A stretch of DNA of 6,336 bases from Candidatus Omnitrophota bacterium. Lineage in GTDB: Bacteria > Omnitrophota > Gorgyraeia > Gygaellales > JAHJCI01. Position 1 is the first letter of the stretch. Each line of letters begins with the position of its first letter. Positions 1 through 5,403 of the stretch are shown here, piece after piece. The stretch covers positions 1 through 6,336 of the forward strand of contig JAHJCI010000091.1 of NCBI GenBank assembly GCA_018813085.1, written 5' to 3'. The notes under the pieces are model-generated. The model did no database searches. It was given only the letters and a program-made list of their open reading frames with translations, and was not told where the DNA came from. The position numbers and the translations under genes are program-made.

Positions 1-28
1 GGGAGAAAAAATTTCTCCCCTTTTTTTT
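1..28. terminator. Hairpin with flanking A/T tract, probable bidirectional terminator
   Basis: A perfect 8-bp inverted repeat (GGGAGAAA at 1-8, TTTCTCCC at 12-19) with a 3-nt loop is followed on the plus strand by C and eight T residues (21-28). Read on the plus strand this is a complete intrinsic terminator for something left of the window. Read on the minus strand it lies 24 nt or more past the pilin stop and is preceded by eight A residues. The T tract it would need in that direction falls outside the window, so termination of the pilin transcript is likely but not shown. Confidence 0.7.
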
Positions 29-51
29 AAATCTGATTGCTTATCGTTATA

Positions 52-414
52 CTACGGACAAGCGGTATCCATATTCAGGACGCCTGTACCAGTGGTATAA
101 TATGTGTTCCAGGCAGCTCCTGCAGTAGGTGTTGCCGGCCAAGACTGGACATAACCACCAAGTACGGCTGAACTAACAGCGTTCGGCCAGCATTTAGCTG
201 TTGCATCCCCTGTACCGCAGGCATTGTTTACCGCAGAGCTGGCATAAAAATTGGAAATCGCTGCTCTCAACGCTGAAGCATTGCCCTGGCATTCCGCTGT
301 CTGTGCTTCGTCTCTTAAATCAATGAAACGAGGTACAGCAATTGCTGCCAAGATACCGATAATGACAATGACCATGATTAACTCAATAAGTGTGAAGCCT
401 TTTTCACTCCTCAT
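52..414 (-). CDS. Type IV pilin, MSHA-like (prepilin)
   Basis: This is a type IV prepilin, the subunit polymerised by the assembly machine encoded upstream. The 120-residue protein has a 6-residue basic leader (MRSEKG), then the prepilin peptidase site G6/F7 and FTLIE with the conserved Glu at mature position 5. A hydrophobic helix follows to about residue 27, with Pro at mature position 22. The stretch PRFIDLRDEAQ after the helix resembles MshA-type pilins. The globular part is short and rich in Ala, Thr and Trp. Its four cysteines (42, 66, 75, 119) allow two disulfides, and the last lies two residues from the C-terminus, as in pilin D-regions. The start is firm: ATG with GAGGAGGT close upstream. 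The gene is last in the cluster and appears to have its own promoter. It could be the major pilin or a minor one; promoter strength favours major. Pilin class is certain, subfamily less so. Confidence 0.95.
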   Translation of the reverse strand: MRSEKGFTLIELIMVIVIIGILAAIAVPRFIDLRDEAQTAECQGNASALRAAISNFYASSAVNNACGTGDATAKCWPNAVSSAVLGGYVQSWPATPTAGAAWNTYYTTGTGVLNMDTACP

Positions 415-420
415 TCTCTC

Positions 421-428
421 ACCTCCTC
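421..428 (-). promoter_or_regulatory. Strong Shine-Dalgarno of the pilin gene
   Basis: Minus-strand GAGGAGGT ends 6 nt before the pilin ATG. It is close to a full match to the anti-Shine-Dalgarno sequence and is the strongest ribosome binding site in the window. This fits a highly translated structural subunit and fixes the start at 414. Confidence 0.85.
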
Positions 429-435
429 TAGTTAA

Positions 436-464
436 AAGATATCATTGCTTGATTTAAATGTCAA
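436..464 (-). promoter_or_regulatory. Candidate sigma-70-type promoter of the pilin gene
   Basis: On the minus strand TTGACA (464-459) is a perfect -35 consensus. It is followed by exactly 17 nt and then TATCTT (441-436), a 4/6 match to TATAAT. An A-rich tract at about 467-480 lies just upstream and could act as an UP element. Transcription would begin near 430-428, giving a leader of about 15 nt that is little more than the ribosome binding site. The element fills the gap between the preceding stop codon (472) and the pilin, so the pilin can be transcribed apart from the rest. No sigma-54 motif, common at pilA genes, was seen here. Confidence 0.7.
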
Positions 465-471
465 GGTTTTT

Positions 472-1302
472 TTATTTAATAAACTTGAGCAGTTCATGGC
501 AGGATTTTTCATCCGCTTTAATGAACCGTATGCCCAGAAAATAGCGTAACCCCCGCTGCATGCGGCAGTATACGACTTCTCCCCGCACCTTAATCGACTC
601 TTTAGAAAATGCCTTTTCTTCTCCTGGCTTAAATTCTAAATTAACCGTTGCGCCCTTTGGAATAAAGAGAAATACATATATACCCACTGCCATACCATCT
701 CTGGTTATATCCCTGGTTACGCCTTCAAGCGCAGAAGAATAACGCAAGGCCAGGCTCTTGTCTTCTATGGAAACTAGAACCGGTAGATTAAGCGGCACTC
801 TTTCCGAATTCCGGTAAAAAGGCAAAGAGCGTGCCGGTTTCTCTTTCATAATTAGCCTTCGAAAATCGAATATTTTTTCCTGGAGGCCATAATAATCATC
901 CTGGGCTTGCCTTATTGACTGCATATTGGCAATCAGGGGCTCTATCTGGCATCCTGTTTGAGTCAGCAGGCTATCTACGGTAGTTGTATCCAGGGGGTTA
1001 ACAAAAGCTACAAACAATATGTCCTTAATCTTGAACAAAGGCAGGATTAAGTTCTCGCGGCAAAATTCTTCATCTACCAGCTTAATAACCTCTTCGCTGA
1101 TCTGATAGTCAGAGATTCTCACGTAGGGGATACCCGACTCCTGCGCAAAGAAAACGCTGACATCCTCCTGAGTTAATATCCCCAACCTGACCAGGCAAAC
1201 CCATAGAGACTTACCTATTCTTCTGGACTCCTGATTTGCCAGGTTCAATTGCTCGAGGCTGACCCATTTATCCTGAATAAGTTTTTCTTCCAAGTTATCC
1301 AT
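472..1302 (-). CDS. MshE/GspE N-terminal-type domain fused to PilZ, no ATPase
   Basis: This 276-residue protein is probably a soluble c-di-GMP-type regulator of pilus assembly. Residues 1 to about 140 resemble the N-terminal domain of GspE/PilB/MshE ATPases. Paired helical repeats (about 7-24, then 30-54 with KSLWVCLVRLG and ILTQEDV) lead into the usual GIPYVRI and a beta/alpha part with LPLF and VAFVNPLD. After a linker at about 141-160 comes a PilZ domain with RxxxR (RNSER, 164-168) and a DxTxxG variant (DITRDG, 198-203) of the usual D/NxSxxG. There is no Walker motif, so it cannot replace the ATPase. In the family both domain types can bind c-di-GMP. Here the second MshE repeat has SLW where RLG is usual, so binding by that half is doubtful, while the PilZ half looks competent. 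It starts 48 nt after the response regulator, with no clear Shine-Dalgarno. Role inferred: receptor or decoy acting on the assembly ATPase. Confidence 0.85.
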   Translation of the reverse strand: MDNLEEKLIQDKWVSLEQLNLANQESRRIGKSLWVCLVRLGILTQEDVSVFFAQESGIPYVRISDYQISEEVIKLVDEEFCRENLILPLFKIKDILFVAFVNPLDTTTVDSLLTQTGCQIEPLIANMQSIRQAQDDYYGLQEKIFDFRRLIMKEKPARSLPFYRNSERVPLNLPVLVSIEDKSLALRYSSALEGVTRDITRDGMAVGIYVFLFIPKGATVNLEFKPGEEKAFSKESIKVRGEVVYCRMQRGLRYFLGIRFIKADEKSCHELLKFIK

Positions 1303-1350
1303 GTTTAGCAGCCAGTAGCCGGTAGAAAATAACCGGGGGTTAAATTCTCC

Positions 1351-1959
1351 CTATTTGCCTTTAGCCTCATTACTTGAGCCGGGCAGGTCTCCCGGGATTC
1401 CATTAGGATAATATTTTTGCATAAATTGCGAAAGCGTATCAGAAACTTCTTGTTCGTCGATGATGTATAAGCCGGTTTTGTTAATATCTGCCCGGGAAAC
1501 CTGCGGATATTTTTTCTGCATTTCTATCAATACCTGAGCCTGTTTGCGGGCAAGCCTGAGCAGTACCCGGTTATCCTTCATTACATCGTAATAATCAAAG
1601 GCCTGTTTTACGATCAGCTTTAATTCCTCGTTTTCCCAGGGCTTAGGTATATAACGATAGACCTGCCCTTTGTTAATCGCTTCAATAGCAGAGTCAAGCC
1701 CGGGATAGCCGGTAATCAATATCCTGATGGTATCCGGATACAGCTGCCTGACCTTGACCAGAAAATCTATCCCGGATATATCGGGCAGGCGGTTATCGGA
1801 AATTATTAAATCCGCTCCGCCGATTTCCTTAAGCCTTGCCCATGCTTCGCCTGCTGTGCCGGCAGTAAATATTTCCCGTTCAGGGCCGCGCAGGAGCCTT
1901 GTCAATGCGTTAATGATGTTTTCTTCGTCATCGAGAATGAAAATTGAATGCTTAGCCAT
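1351..1959 (-). CDS. Response regulator: receiver domain with unrecognised C-terminal tail
   Basis: This 202-residue protein is a phosphorylation-controlled signalling protein. Residues 4-125 form a CheY-like receiver: acidic pocket D10/D11, phospho-acceptor D55 (ISDNRLP), T83 (LITGY) and K106 (YIPKPW). The IPKPW ending is typical of RpfG/HupR-type receivers. The remaining 75 or so residues are not a DNA-binding, HD-GYP or GGDEF domain. They begin as a charged helix (VLLRLARKQAQVLIEMQKKY) and continue with PQVSRADINKTGLYIIDEQE and a Pro/Gly-rich end. It probably works by protein contact. The gene begins one base after the PilZ stop (TAA, A, ATG), with GGGGGAGAG inside the PilZ 3' end as ribosome binding site, so the two are likely co-translated. 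The kinase two genes upstream is the obvious phosphate donor. That pairing is inferred from proximity. Confidence 0.93.
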   Translation of the reverse strand: MAKHSIFILDDEENIINALTRLLRGPEREIFTAGTAGEAWARLKEIGGADLIISDNRLPDISGIDFLVKVRQLYPDTIRILITGYPGLDSAIEAINKGQVYRYIPKPWENEELKLIVKQAFDYYDVMKDNRVLLRLARKQAQVLIEMQKKYPQVSRADINKTGLYIIDEQEVSDTLSQFMQKYYPNGIPGDLPGSSNEAKGK

Positions 1960-1960
1960 T

Positions 1961-2317
1961 TTACTCTCCCCCGTTTTCTATCAAGTCCTTAATAAAATTC
2001 TGTGAACGGGAAGGAAGGAACTTAATAAACATTATTCCCATCCCCGCAGGCAGAATATTGCCTTCTTCATCGTTTCCCGGCTCTCTCCTGTTCCAGGCCA
2101 CTACTCCCTCTGCATGAATAACTCTCTTGTTATCCTTGCCGAAGGTGAACATAATTTCTACTTTTGTCTGCGGGGGTTCTATTTTCTGAGTAGCTATAAA
2201 CATGCCTCCCGCAGAAATATCCTGTGCTTCCACTATCTGCCAGAAACTCTTGCCGCGGTACTCCACGGAGAATTTTATATACGCTCTTTTAAATCTCCTC
2301 TTCTCCTGCCATCCCAT
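1961..2317 (-). CDS. Single-domain PilZ protein
   Basis: This 118-residue protein is one PilZ domain, a fold that in many members binds c-di-GMP and passes the signal to a partner. Starting from MGWQEKRRFKR, the RxxxR motif (RRFKR) is at residues 7-11 and the DxSxxG motif (DISAGG) at 33-38. Both are intact, so ligand binding is plausible. The later GVVAW and GMGIMFIKF segments resemble the stand-alone PilZ paralogs common in delta-proteobacteria. I chose the ATG at 2317 because AAGGAG lies 6 nt upstream. An in-frame TTG at 2359 would add 14 residues but has no ribosome binding site and would cover the candidate promoter. It is followed after one base by the response regulator and probably forms a signalling unit with it. 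The partner in the pilus machine is unknown. Confidence 0.9.
   Translation of the reverse strand: MGWQEKRRFKRAYIKFSVEYRGKSFWQIVEAQDISAGGMFIATQKIEPPQTKVEIMFTFGKDNKRVIHAEGVVAWNRREPGNDEEGNILPAGMGIMFIKFLPSRSQNFIKDLIENGGE
1964..1972 (-). promoter_or_regulatory. Shine-Dalgarno of the response regulator inside the PilZ 3' end
   Basis: Minus-strand GGGGGAGAG overlaps the last codons of the PilZ gene, with GGAG 6 nt from the regulator ATG at 1959. Ribosomes finishing PilZ stop on top of the next start, an arrangement typical of translational coupling and equal dosage of the two proteins. Confidence 0.7.
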
Positions 2318-2323
2318 CAGGCT

Positions 2324-2329
2324 CTCCTT
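2324..2329 (-). promoter_or_regulatory. Shine-Dalgarno deciding the PilZ start
   Basis: Minus-strand AAGGAG sits 6 nt before the ATG at 2317. Its position supports this start over the in-frame TTG at 2359 and gives a protein that begins just ahead of the PilZ RxxxR motif. Confidence 0.8.
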
Positions 2330-2341
2330 GTCGAATTTTAA

Positions 2342-2370
2342 AATATAGCCTAGGCACAATACACGGTTAA
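2342..2370 (-). promoter_or_regulatory. Candidate internal promoter ahead of the PilZ gene
   Basis: On the minus strand TTAACC (2370-2365, 4/6 to TTGACA) is separated by 17 nt from TATATT (2347-2342, 5/6 to TATAAT). The predicted start near 2335 would leave a leader of about 18 nt holding only the AAGGAG ribosome binding site, the same layout as at the pilin. It lies in the 94-nt gap after the kinase, one of the longer gaps in the cluster. The -35 match is only fair, so chance is a real alternative. Confidence 0.45.
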
Positions 2371-2390
2371 TCCATCTCTCTTGCTTCCGG

Positions 2391-2419
2391 GAGCCTGCTT
2401 TCTTAAGCCTCTCAGGCTC
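2391..2419. repeat. 7-bp GC-rich inverted repeat over the kinase stop codon
   Basis: GAGCCTG (2391-2397) and CAGGCTC (2413-2419) are perfect inverted repeats separated by 15 nt, and the kinase TGA (2414-2412) lies within them. A smaller inner pairing (GCTT with AAGC) is possible. On the minus strand no T tract follows, so it is not an intrinsic terminator. It could slow or protect the 3' end of the kinase message. Confidence 0.5.
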
Positions 2420-3260
2420 TCTTATCTTCCTCGGATAACTCCTTCGGCAGCCTTACCGTAAAAGAGGTGCCTTCGCCAACCGTACTCTGGACTCTTATAT
2501 CGCCGTTATACTTTTTAACAATGTTATAACTTACCGATAACCCAAGGCCGGTGCCCTTTCTATTAGTGGTAAAAAAGGGGTCGAATATTTTAGGCAGCAC
2601 TTCCTGCGATATCCCGCAACCGGTATCGCTAACCCTGATAAAAATATCTTCATCATTCTGCCAGGTAGACAATGTAATGCTTCCCTTGTCGCCTATTGCC
2701 TGGGAGGCATTTATTAAAAGGTTTAAAAACACCTGGCTTAACTCGGTAGGGTCCGAGTATATATTTGTTTTTGCCTGATAATCCTTTATTACGTCAACCT
2801 TATATTTAATTTCATTCCAGACAATAGACAAAGTAGATTCTAAAATCTGGTTTATATCTACCGAGACGTGCTGCAATTCGCTTTTACGGGAAAAGGTCCG
2901 TAAATCCTGAACTATCTTTTTTATTCTCTGCGCTCCCTCTAAAGATTCTTTGGTGATTTCGTCCAGCTCTTTAATTTTTACAGCATCCCCTCGGCCTTTT
3001 TCAATATCACCGGCGTAATCATGCATGGTTTCTAAATTGCTTATTAAAAAACCCAGGGGGTTATTGATCTCGTGAGCTATGCCTGCTGCAAGAGTGCCCA
3101 AAGAAGCCATCTTCTCCATCTGTATAAGCTGCGCTTCTGTTTCTTTTACCAATTCGCTCTTCTCTTTAACCATCTTCTGCCAATGCCTGTTCATCATAAA
3201 GCCGTAAATAATAAAGAAAACGACTAAAGACAAAAAGAGAAGGAAAGTCAAGAGGTTCAT
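2412..3260 (-). CDS. Membrane-anchored histidine kinase, NtrB-like, no sensor domain
   Basis: This 282-residue sensor-type histidine kinase would phosphorylate a response regulator. Residues 3-22 form one transmembrane helix (LLTFLLFLSLVVFFIIYGF), followed by a coiled-coil-like stretch (28-50). The H-box is AHEINNPL with phospho-acceptor H63, in the AAGIAHEINNPLGF context of NtrB/ZraS-type kinases. The ATPase domain has an N-box (QVFLNLLINAS, 176-186, N180 and N184), a G1 box (DTGCGI, 212-217), an F-box (FDPFF) and a G2 box (GTGLGL, 236-241), so it looks active. There is no periplasmic or PAS domain, so the signal must arrive through the membrane helix, the coil or a partner. The start at 3260 is 5 nt after the GspF stop; an in-frame upstream extension to 3425 would lie inside GspF out of frame and gives implausible sequence. 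The ribosome binding site is weak (GGCGG), so coupling to GspF is likely. The likely partner is the receiver at 1351-1959. Confidence 0.93.
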   Translation of the reverse strand: MNLLTFLLFLSLVVFFIIYGFMMNRHWQKMVKEKSELVKETEAQLIQMEKMASLGTLAAGIAHEINNPLGFLISNLETMHDYAGDIEKGRGDAVKIKELDEITKESLEGAQRIKKIVQDLRTFSRKSELQHVSVDINQILESTLSIVWNEIKYKVDVIKDYQAKTNIYSDPTELSQVFLNLLINASQAIGDKGSITLSTWQNDEDIFIRVSDTGCGISQEVLPKIFDPFFTTNRKGTGLGLSVSYNIVKKYNGDIRVQSTVGEGTSFTVRLPKELSEEDKRA

Positions 3261-3265
3261 ATTGA

Positions 3266-4489
3266 TTATCCGCCCCTTATTACTTTTAACATCCCCCACA
3301 TCGGCATGAATATCGATAAAGCCATGCCCATAACCGCAATACCCAAGATTGCAGTCATTATCGGCTCGATTAAGGTAGTCAGGTTTCTTACTGTAGTCTT
3401 TACCTCTAAAGTAAAATATTCGCACAGGGAATCCAGCATTGCAGGCAAAGCACCGCTCTTCTCGCCAACGGAAATCATATAGCCGACAAGGCGGGGAAAA
3501 TATTTACTATTCAAAACGGCGCCCGAAATTCCCTTGCCGTCAGCAACATCGCGCTTTAGAATCTCTATCTCTTTAGCCAATACCACATTGCCGATGGTAA
3601 GACCTACTATATCCATTGTCTTGAGTACGGGTAAGCCCGCCTGATAAAGAACGCTGAGCATTGATGTAAAGCGCAGCATCGTAATCTTTGAATAAACCTT
3701 GCCTACGACAGCCATTTTAAATTTAAAACCATCCCAGAGAAACCTTCCCTCCTTGGTATTAATAAACCATTTAAAAAGAAAAGCTGCGCCAAAAATACTC
3801 GGGAAGGTAATAAACCAATACTGCTTGAATCCATGGCTAATCCATATCATAATCTGGGTAGGCAACGGCAGGCCCACCTTCATATCCGTATACATCTGGG
3901 CAAAATTAGGAATAACAAAAACCGATAAAACAAACACTGCTGTAAATAAAGCAAAAACTACCATAATCGGATAACGCATGGCTGCCTTAATATTTGTGCG
4001 TGTTTCCTGGTCGTCCTCAAGCATGCGCGAAAGCCTGAAAAGAACTTTTTCCAAGACGCCGGCGCTTTCACCGGCAACTACCGTATTTACATACAAGTCA
4101 GAAAACACCCCTGGGTGTTTCGACATCGCCCCGGAAAGGCTGGAACCTCCTTCAATATCATGCACAACCTGGTTCAGGGCTTCTTTTAAAGCAATGTCCT
4201 CGGTCTGCTCGGCCAGGACCATTAACCCTTCAAGCATCGGGACAGCGGCCTTAATAATCGTGGCGAATTCGCGCGTAAATATTACCAGGCTCTGTATATT
4301 TACGTTTTTTCCTTTTTTAAAAAGCTTATCGATAAAAGAGTCTACCTTTTCTTGCTTGAAGCTTATGCTTACAGGCAAATACCCGATTTTTGCCAGCTGC
4401 GTAGATACGTCAATCTCGCTGACCGCATCTAATTCGCCCTTTACTGTTTTCCCCTTTGAGTCTACTGCTTTATATATATAAGTAGGCAT
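3266..4489 (-). CDS. GspF/PilC inner-membrane platform protein
   Basis: This is the polytopic inner-membrane protein on which pilin subunits are assembled and which couples to the GspE/PilB ATPase. At 407 residues it has the usual family length. It opens with the typical MPTYIYKAVDSKGK and carries two T2SSF repeats, about 68-192 and 270-395. Each contains the recurring G-E-x-(S)-G helix signature (VVAGESAGVLEKVLFRLS at 137-154, SVGEKSGALPAMLDSL at 340-355). Membrane helices are visible at about 172-194, 224-243 and 374-398, the last with the characteristic LIEPIMTAILG. Both repeats are complete. It lies 14 nt after the ExeA-like gene. The ATG is preceded by TTAACCAA repeats rather than a Shine-Dalgarno sequence. 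The neighbouring pilin makes a pilus more likely than a secretion system, although the sequence alone does not separate PilC, MshG and GspF. Confidence 0.95.
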   Translation of the reverse strand: MPTYIYKAVDSKGKTVKGELDAVSEIDVSTQLAKIGYLPVSISFKQEKVDSFIDKLFKKGKNVNIQSLVIFTREFATIIKAAVPMLEGLMVLAEQTEDIALKEALNQVVHDIEGGSSLSGAMSKHPGVFSDLYVNTVVAGESAGVLEKVLFRLSRMLEDDQETRTNIKAAMRYPIMVVFALFTAVFVLSVFVIPNFAQMYTDMKVGLPLPTQIMIWISHGFKQYWFITFPSIFGAAFLFKWFINTKEGRFLWDGFKFKMAVVGKVYSKITMLRFTSMLSVLYQAGLPVLKTMDIVGLTIGNVVLAKEIEILKRDVADGKGISGAVLNSKYFPRLVGYMISVGEKSGALPAMLDSLCEYFTLEVKTTVRNLTTLIEPIMTAILGIAVMGMALSIFMPMWGMLKVIRGG

Positions 4490-4491
4490 TG

Positions 4492-4507
4492 TTGGTTAAT
4501 TGGTTAA
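4492..4507 (-). repeat. Tandem TTAACCAA pair in the GspF leader
   Basis: Minus-strand TTAACCAA occurs twice in a row (4507-4500 and 4499-4492). It begins over the stop codon of the ExeA-like gene and ends 2 nt before the GspF ATG. It fills the place where a Shine-Dalgarno would be, and none is present. It may be an unstructured initiation region, or a recent small duplication that widened the gap. Confidence 0.6.
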
Positions 4508-5337
4508 CTAACATTAAAGTCCTCAATTACCGATTTTATAAAATCTAATTCTATTTTTTTTGTTTTTTTTGCAAACCCAGACATAAGGATCAAATCACAG
4601 AGTGTATTAATCCTGCGGGGTATGCTCCCGCTATGCTTGGCTATAGCCTCTACTGCTTCTTTAGCGAAGATGGGGTTATCCGGTGATTCCGTAGATCCTG
4701 CAACTTTTAAGCGGTGCTTGATATATTTATCAACGTCTGAGGAGCTTAAATGGTCGAGGTGACAACGAACCGCCACTCTCTGGTCCAAAGGTTTTATGGC
4801 ATCGACCTTATCCCTTAATTCAGGCTGGCCCAGGATTAAAAGCGTAAGCAGAAATTTATTCTCCGACTGAAAATTAAGTACTAAACGCATTTGCTCAAAG
4901 ATCCTCGTGTCCTCTATGGCGTGTGCCTCGTCGATAACAACTATATTTTCTTTGCCTTCGCTGACATTATCCAGCAATATGGCCTGTAATTTCTCAAGCA
5001 GGGGGTCAACTAAGAGCTCTGTCTTTTTCTCAGGCAGGGCCTGCGGGCTTAGGCCGCGGACAATTGCCCTTAAGAGTTCCGCGGGTTCCGATACGCAGGG
5101 ATTAAAAATATAAGCGCAACGGTACCTGTCCTTACCCAAATCATTTAATATCGCCTTGCCCAGGAGTGTCTTGCCGCAGCCGAATACCCCGGTAAGCATG
5201 CCGCAACCCAGGCCCTGGGCAATAACATAAGTAAGCTTCATTAAGGCATCTTCGTGCTGATTCGACAAAAATAAATACCGCGGGTCCGGAGTATTCTGAA
5301 AGGGTTTTTCTTTTAAATTCCAGTATTGTTCGTACAT
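4504..5337 (-). CDS. ExeA/MshM-like AAA+ ATPase
   Basis: This is an accessory AAA+ ATPase of type II secretion/MSHA clusters. ExeA relatives help place the outer-membrane secretin; MshM relatives belong to MSHA pilus clusters. The N-terminus MYEQYWNLKEKPFQNTPDPRY is the family signature. Walker A is GVFGCGKT (50-57), Walker B VVIDEAH (133-139), the sensor 1 region LLILGQPEL (166-174), arginine-finger-like residues lie in DQRVAVR (185-191), and sensor 2 is in GSIPRRIN (237-244). All key residues are present. The 277-residue length matches MshM, as the protein ends after the AAA+ lid and lacks the membrane helix and peptidoglycan-binding domain of full ExeA. The start is fixed by an in-frame TAA directly before the ATG. 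There is no Shine-Dalgarno, and a strong inverted repeat ends 7 nt upstream. The lid region contains two A8 runs. Confidence 0.93.
   Translation of the reverse strand: MYEQYWNLKEKPFQNTPDPRYLFLSNQHEDALMKLTYVIAQGLGCGMLTGVFGCGKTLLGKAILNDLGKDRYRCAYIFNPCVSEPAELLRAIVRGLSPQALPEKKTELLVDPLLEKLQAILLDNVSEGKENIVVIDEAHAIEDTRIFEQMRLVLNFQSENKFLLTLLILGQPELRDKVDAIKPLDQRVAVRCHLDHLSSSDVDKYIKHRLKVAGSTESPDNPIFAKEAVEAIAKHSGSIPRRINTLCDLILMSGFAKKTKKIELDFIKSVIEDFNVS
4554..4570 (-). other. A8-C-A8 homopolymer pair in the 3' end of the ExeA-like gene
   Basis: On the minus strand two runs of eight A residues (4570-4563 and 4561-4554) are separated by one C and encode part of AKKTKKI. Such runs favour polymerase slippage. 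Loss of one A in the second run gives an immediate TAG. Gain of one gives about ten altered codons, then TGA. Either change would remove the C-terminal end of the lid. No shift is needed to read the gene, so this is only a potential site. Confidence 0.4.
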
Positions 5338-5344
5338 TTAATGA

Positions 5345-5396
5345 GCGCATAACTTACGGAATCCCGAATTTTCAGAATGACGTAAGTTATATGCGC
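5345..5396. repeat. Inverted repeat 1, next to the ExeA-like start
   Basis: GCGCATAACTTACG (5345-5358) pairs with CGTAAGTTATATGCGC (5381-5396). All 14 bases match, with a 2-nt AT bulge at 5389-5390 and a 22-nt loop. In the minus-strand transcript the stem ends 7 nt before the ATG at 5337, so the initiation region of the ExeA-like gene borders a stable helix. Confidence 0.8.
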
Positions 5397-5403
5397 GAAT
5401 TAA

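Noticed and set aside
1319..1336. CCGGT/ACCGG hairpin in the gap between receiver and fusion genes
   Set aside because: Only five pairs with an 8-nt loop and no T tract. Too short to call a terminator or control element.
2318..2359. Upstream TTG start for the PilZ gene
   Set aside because: It lacks a ribosome binding site and would overlap the candidate promoter. The ATG at 2317 has AAGGAG at ideal spacing.
3261..3425. Longer kinase reading frame starting at 3425
   Set aside because: The extra 55 residues overlap the GspF coding sequence out of frame and look unlike a protein domain. The ATG at 3260, just after the GspF stop, leads straight into a membrane helix.
3699..4481. Plus-strand open frames opposite GspF (3699-3974 and 3978-4481)
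   Set aside because: They lie fully antisense to a well-conserved gene, have no ribosome binding sites I can support, and their translations show no recognisable domain. The same applies to the other plus-strand frames in the window.
5141..5350. Minus-strand frame overlapping the start of the ExeA-like gene
   Set aside because: It is an out-of-frame shadow of the 5' end of the ATPase gene, with no independent start signal.
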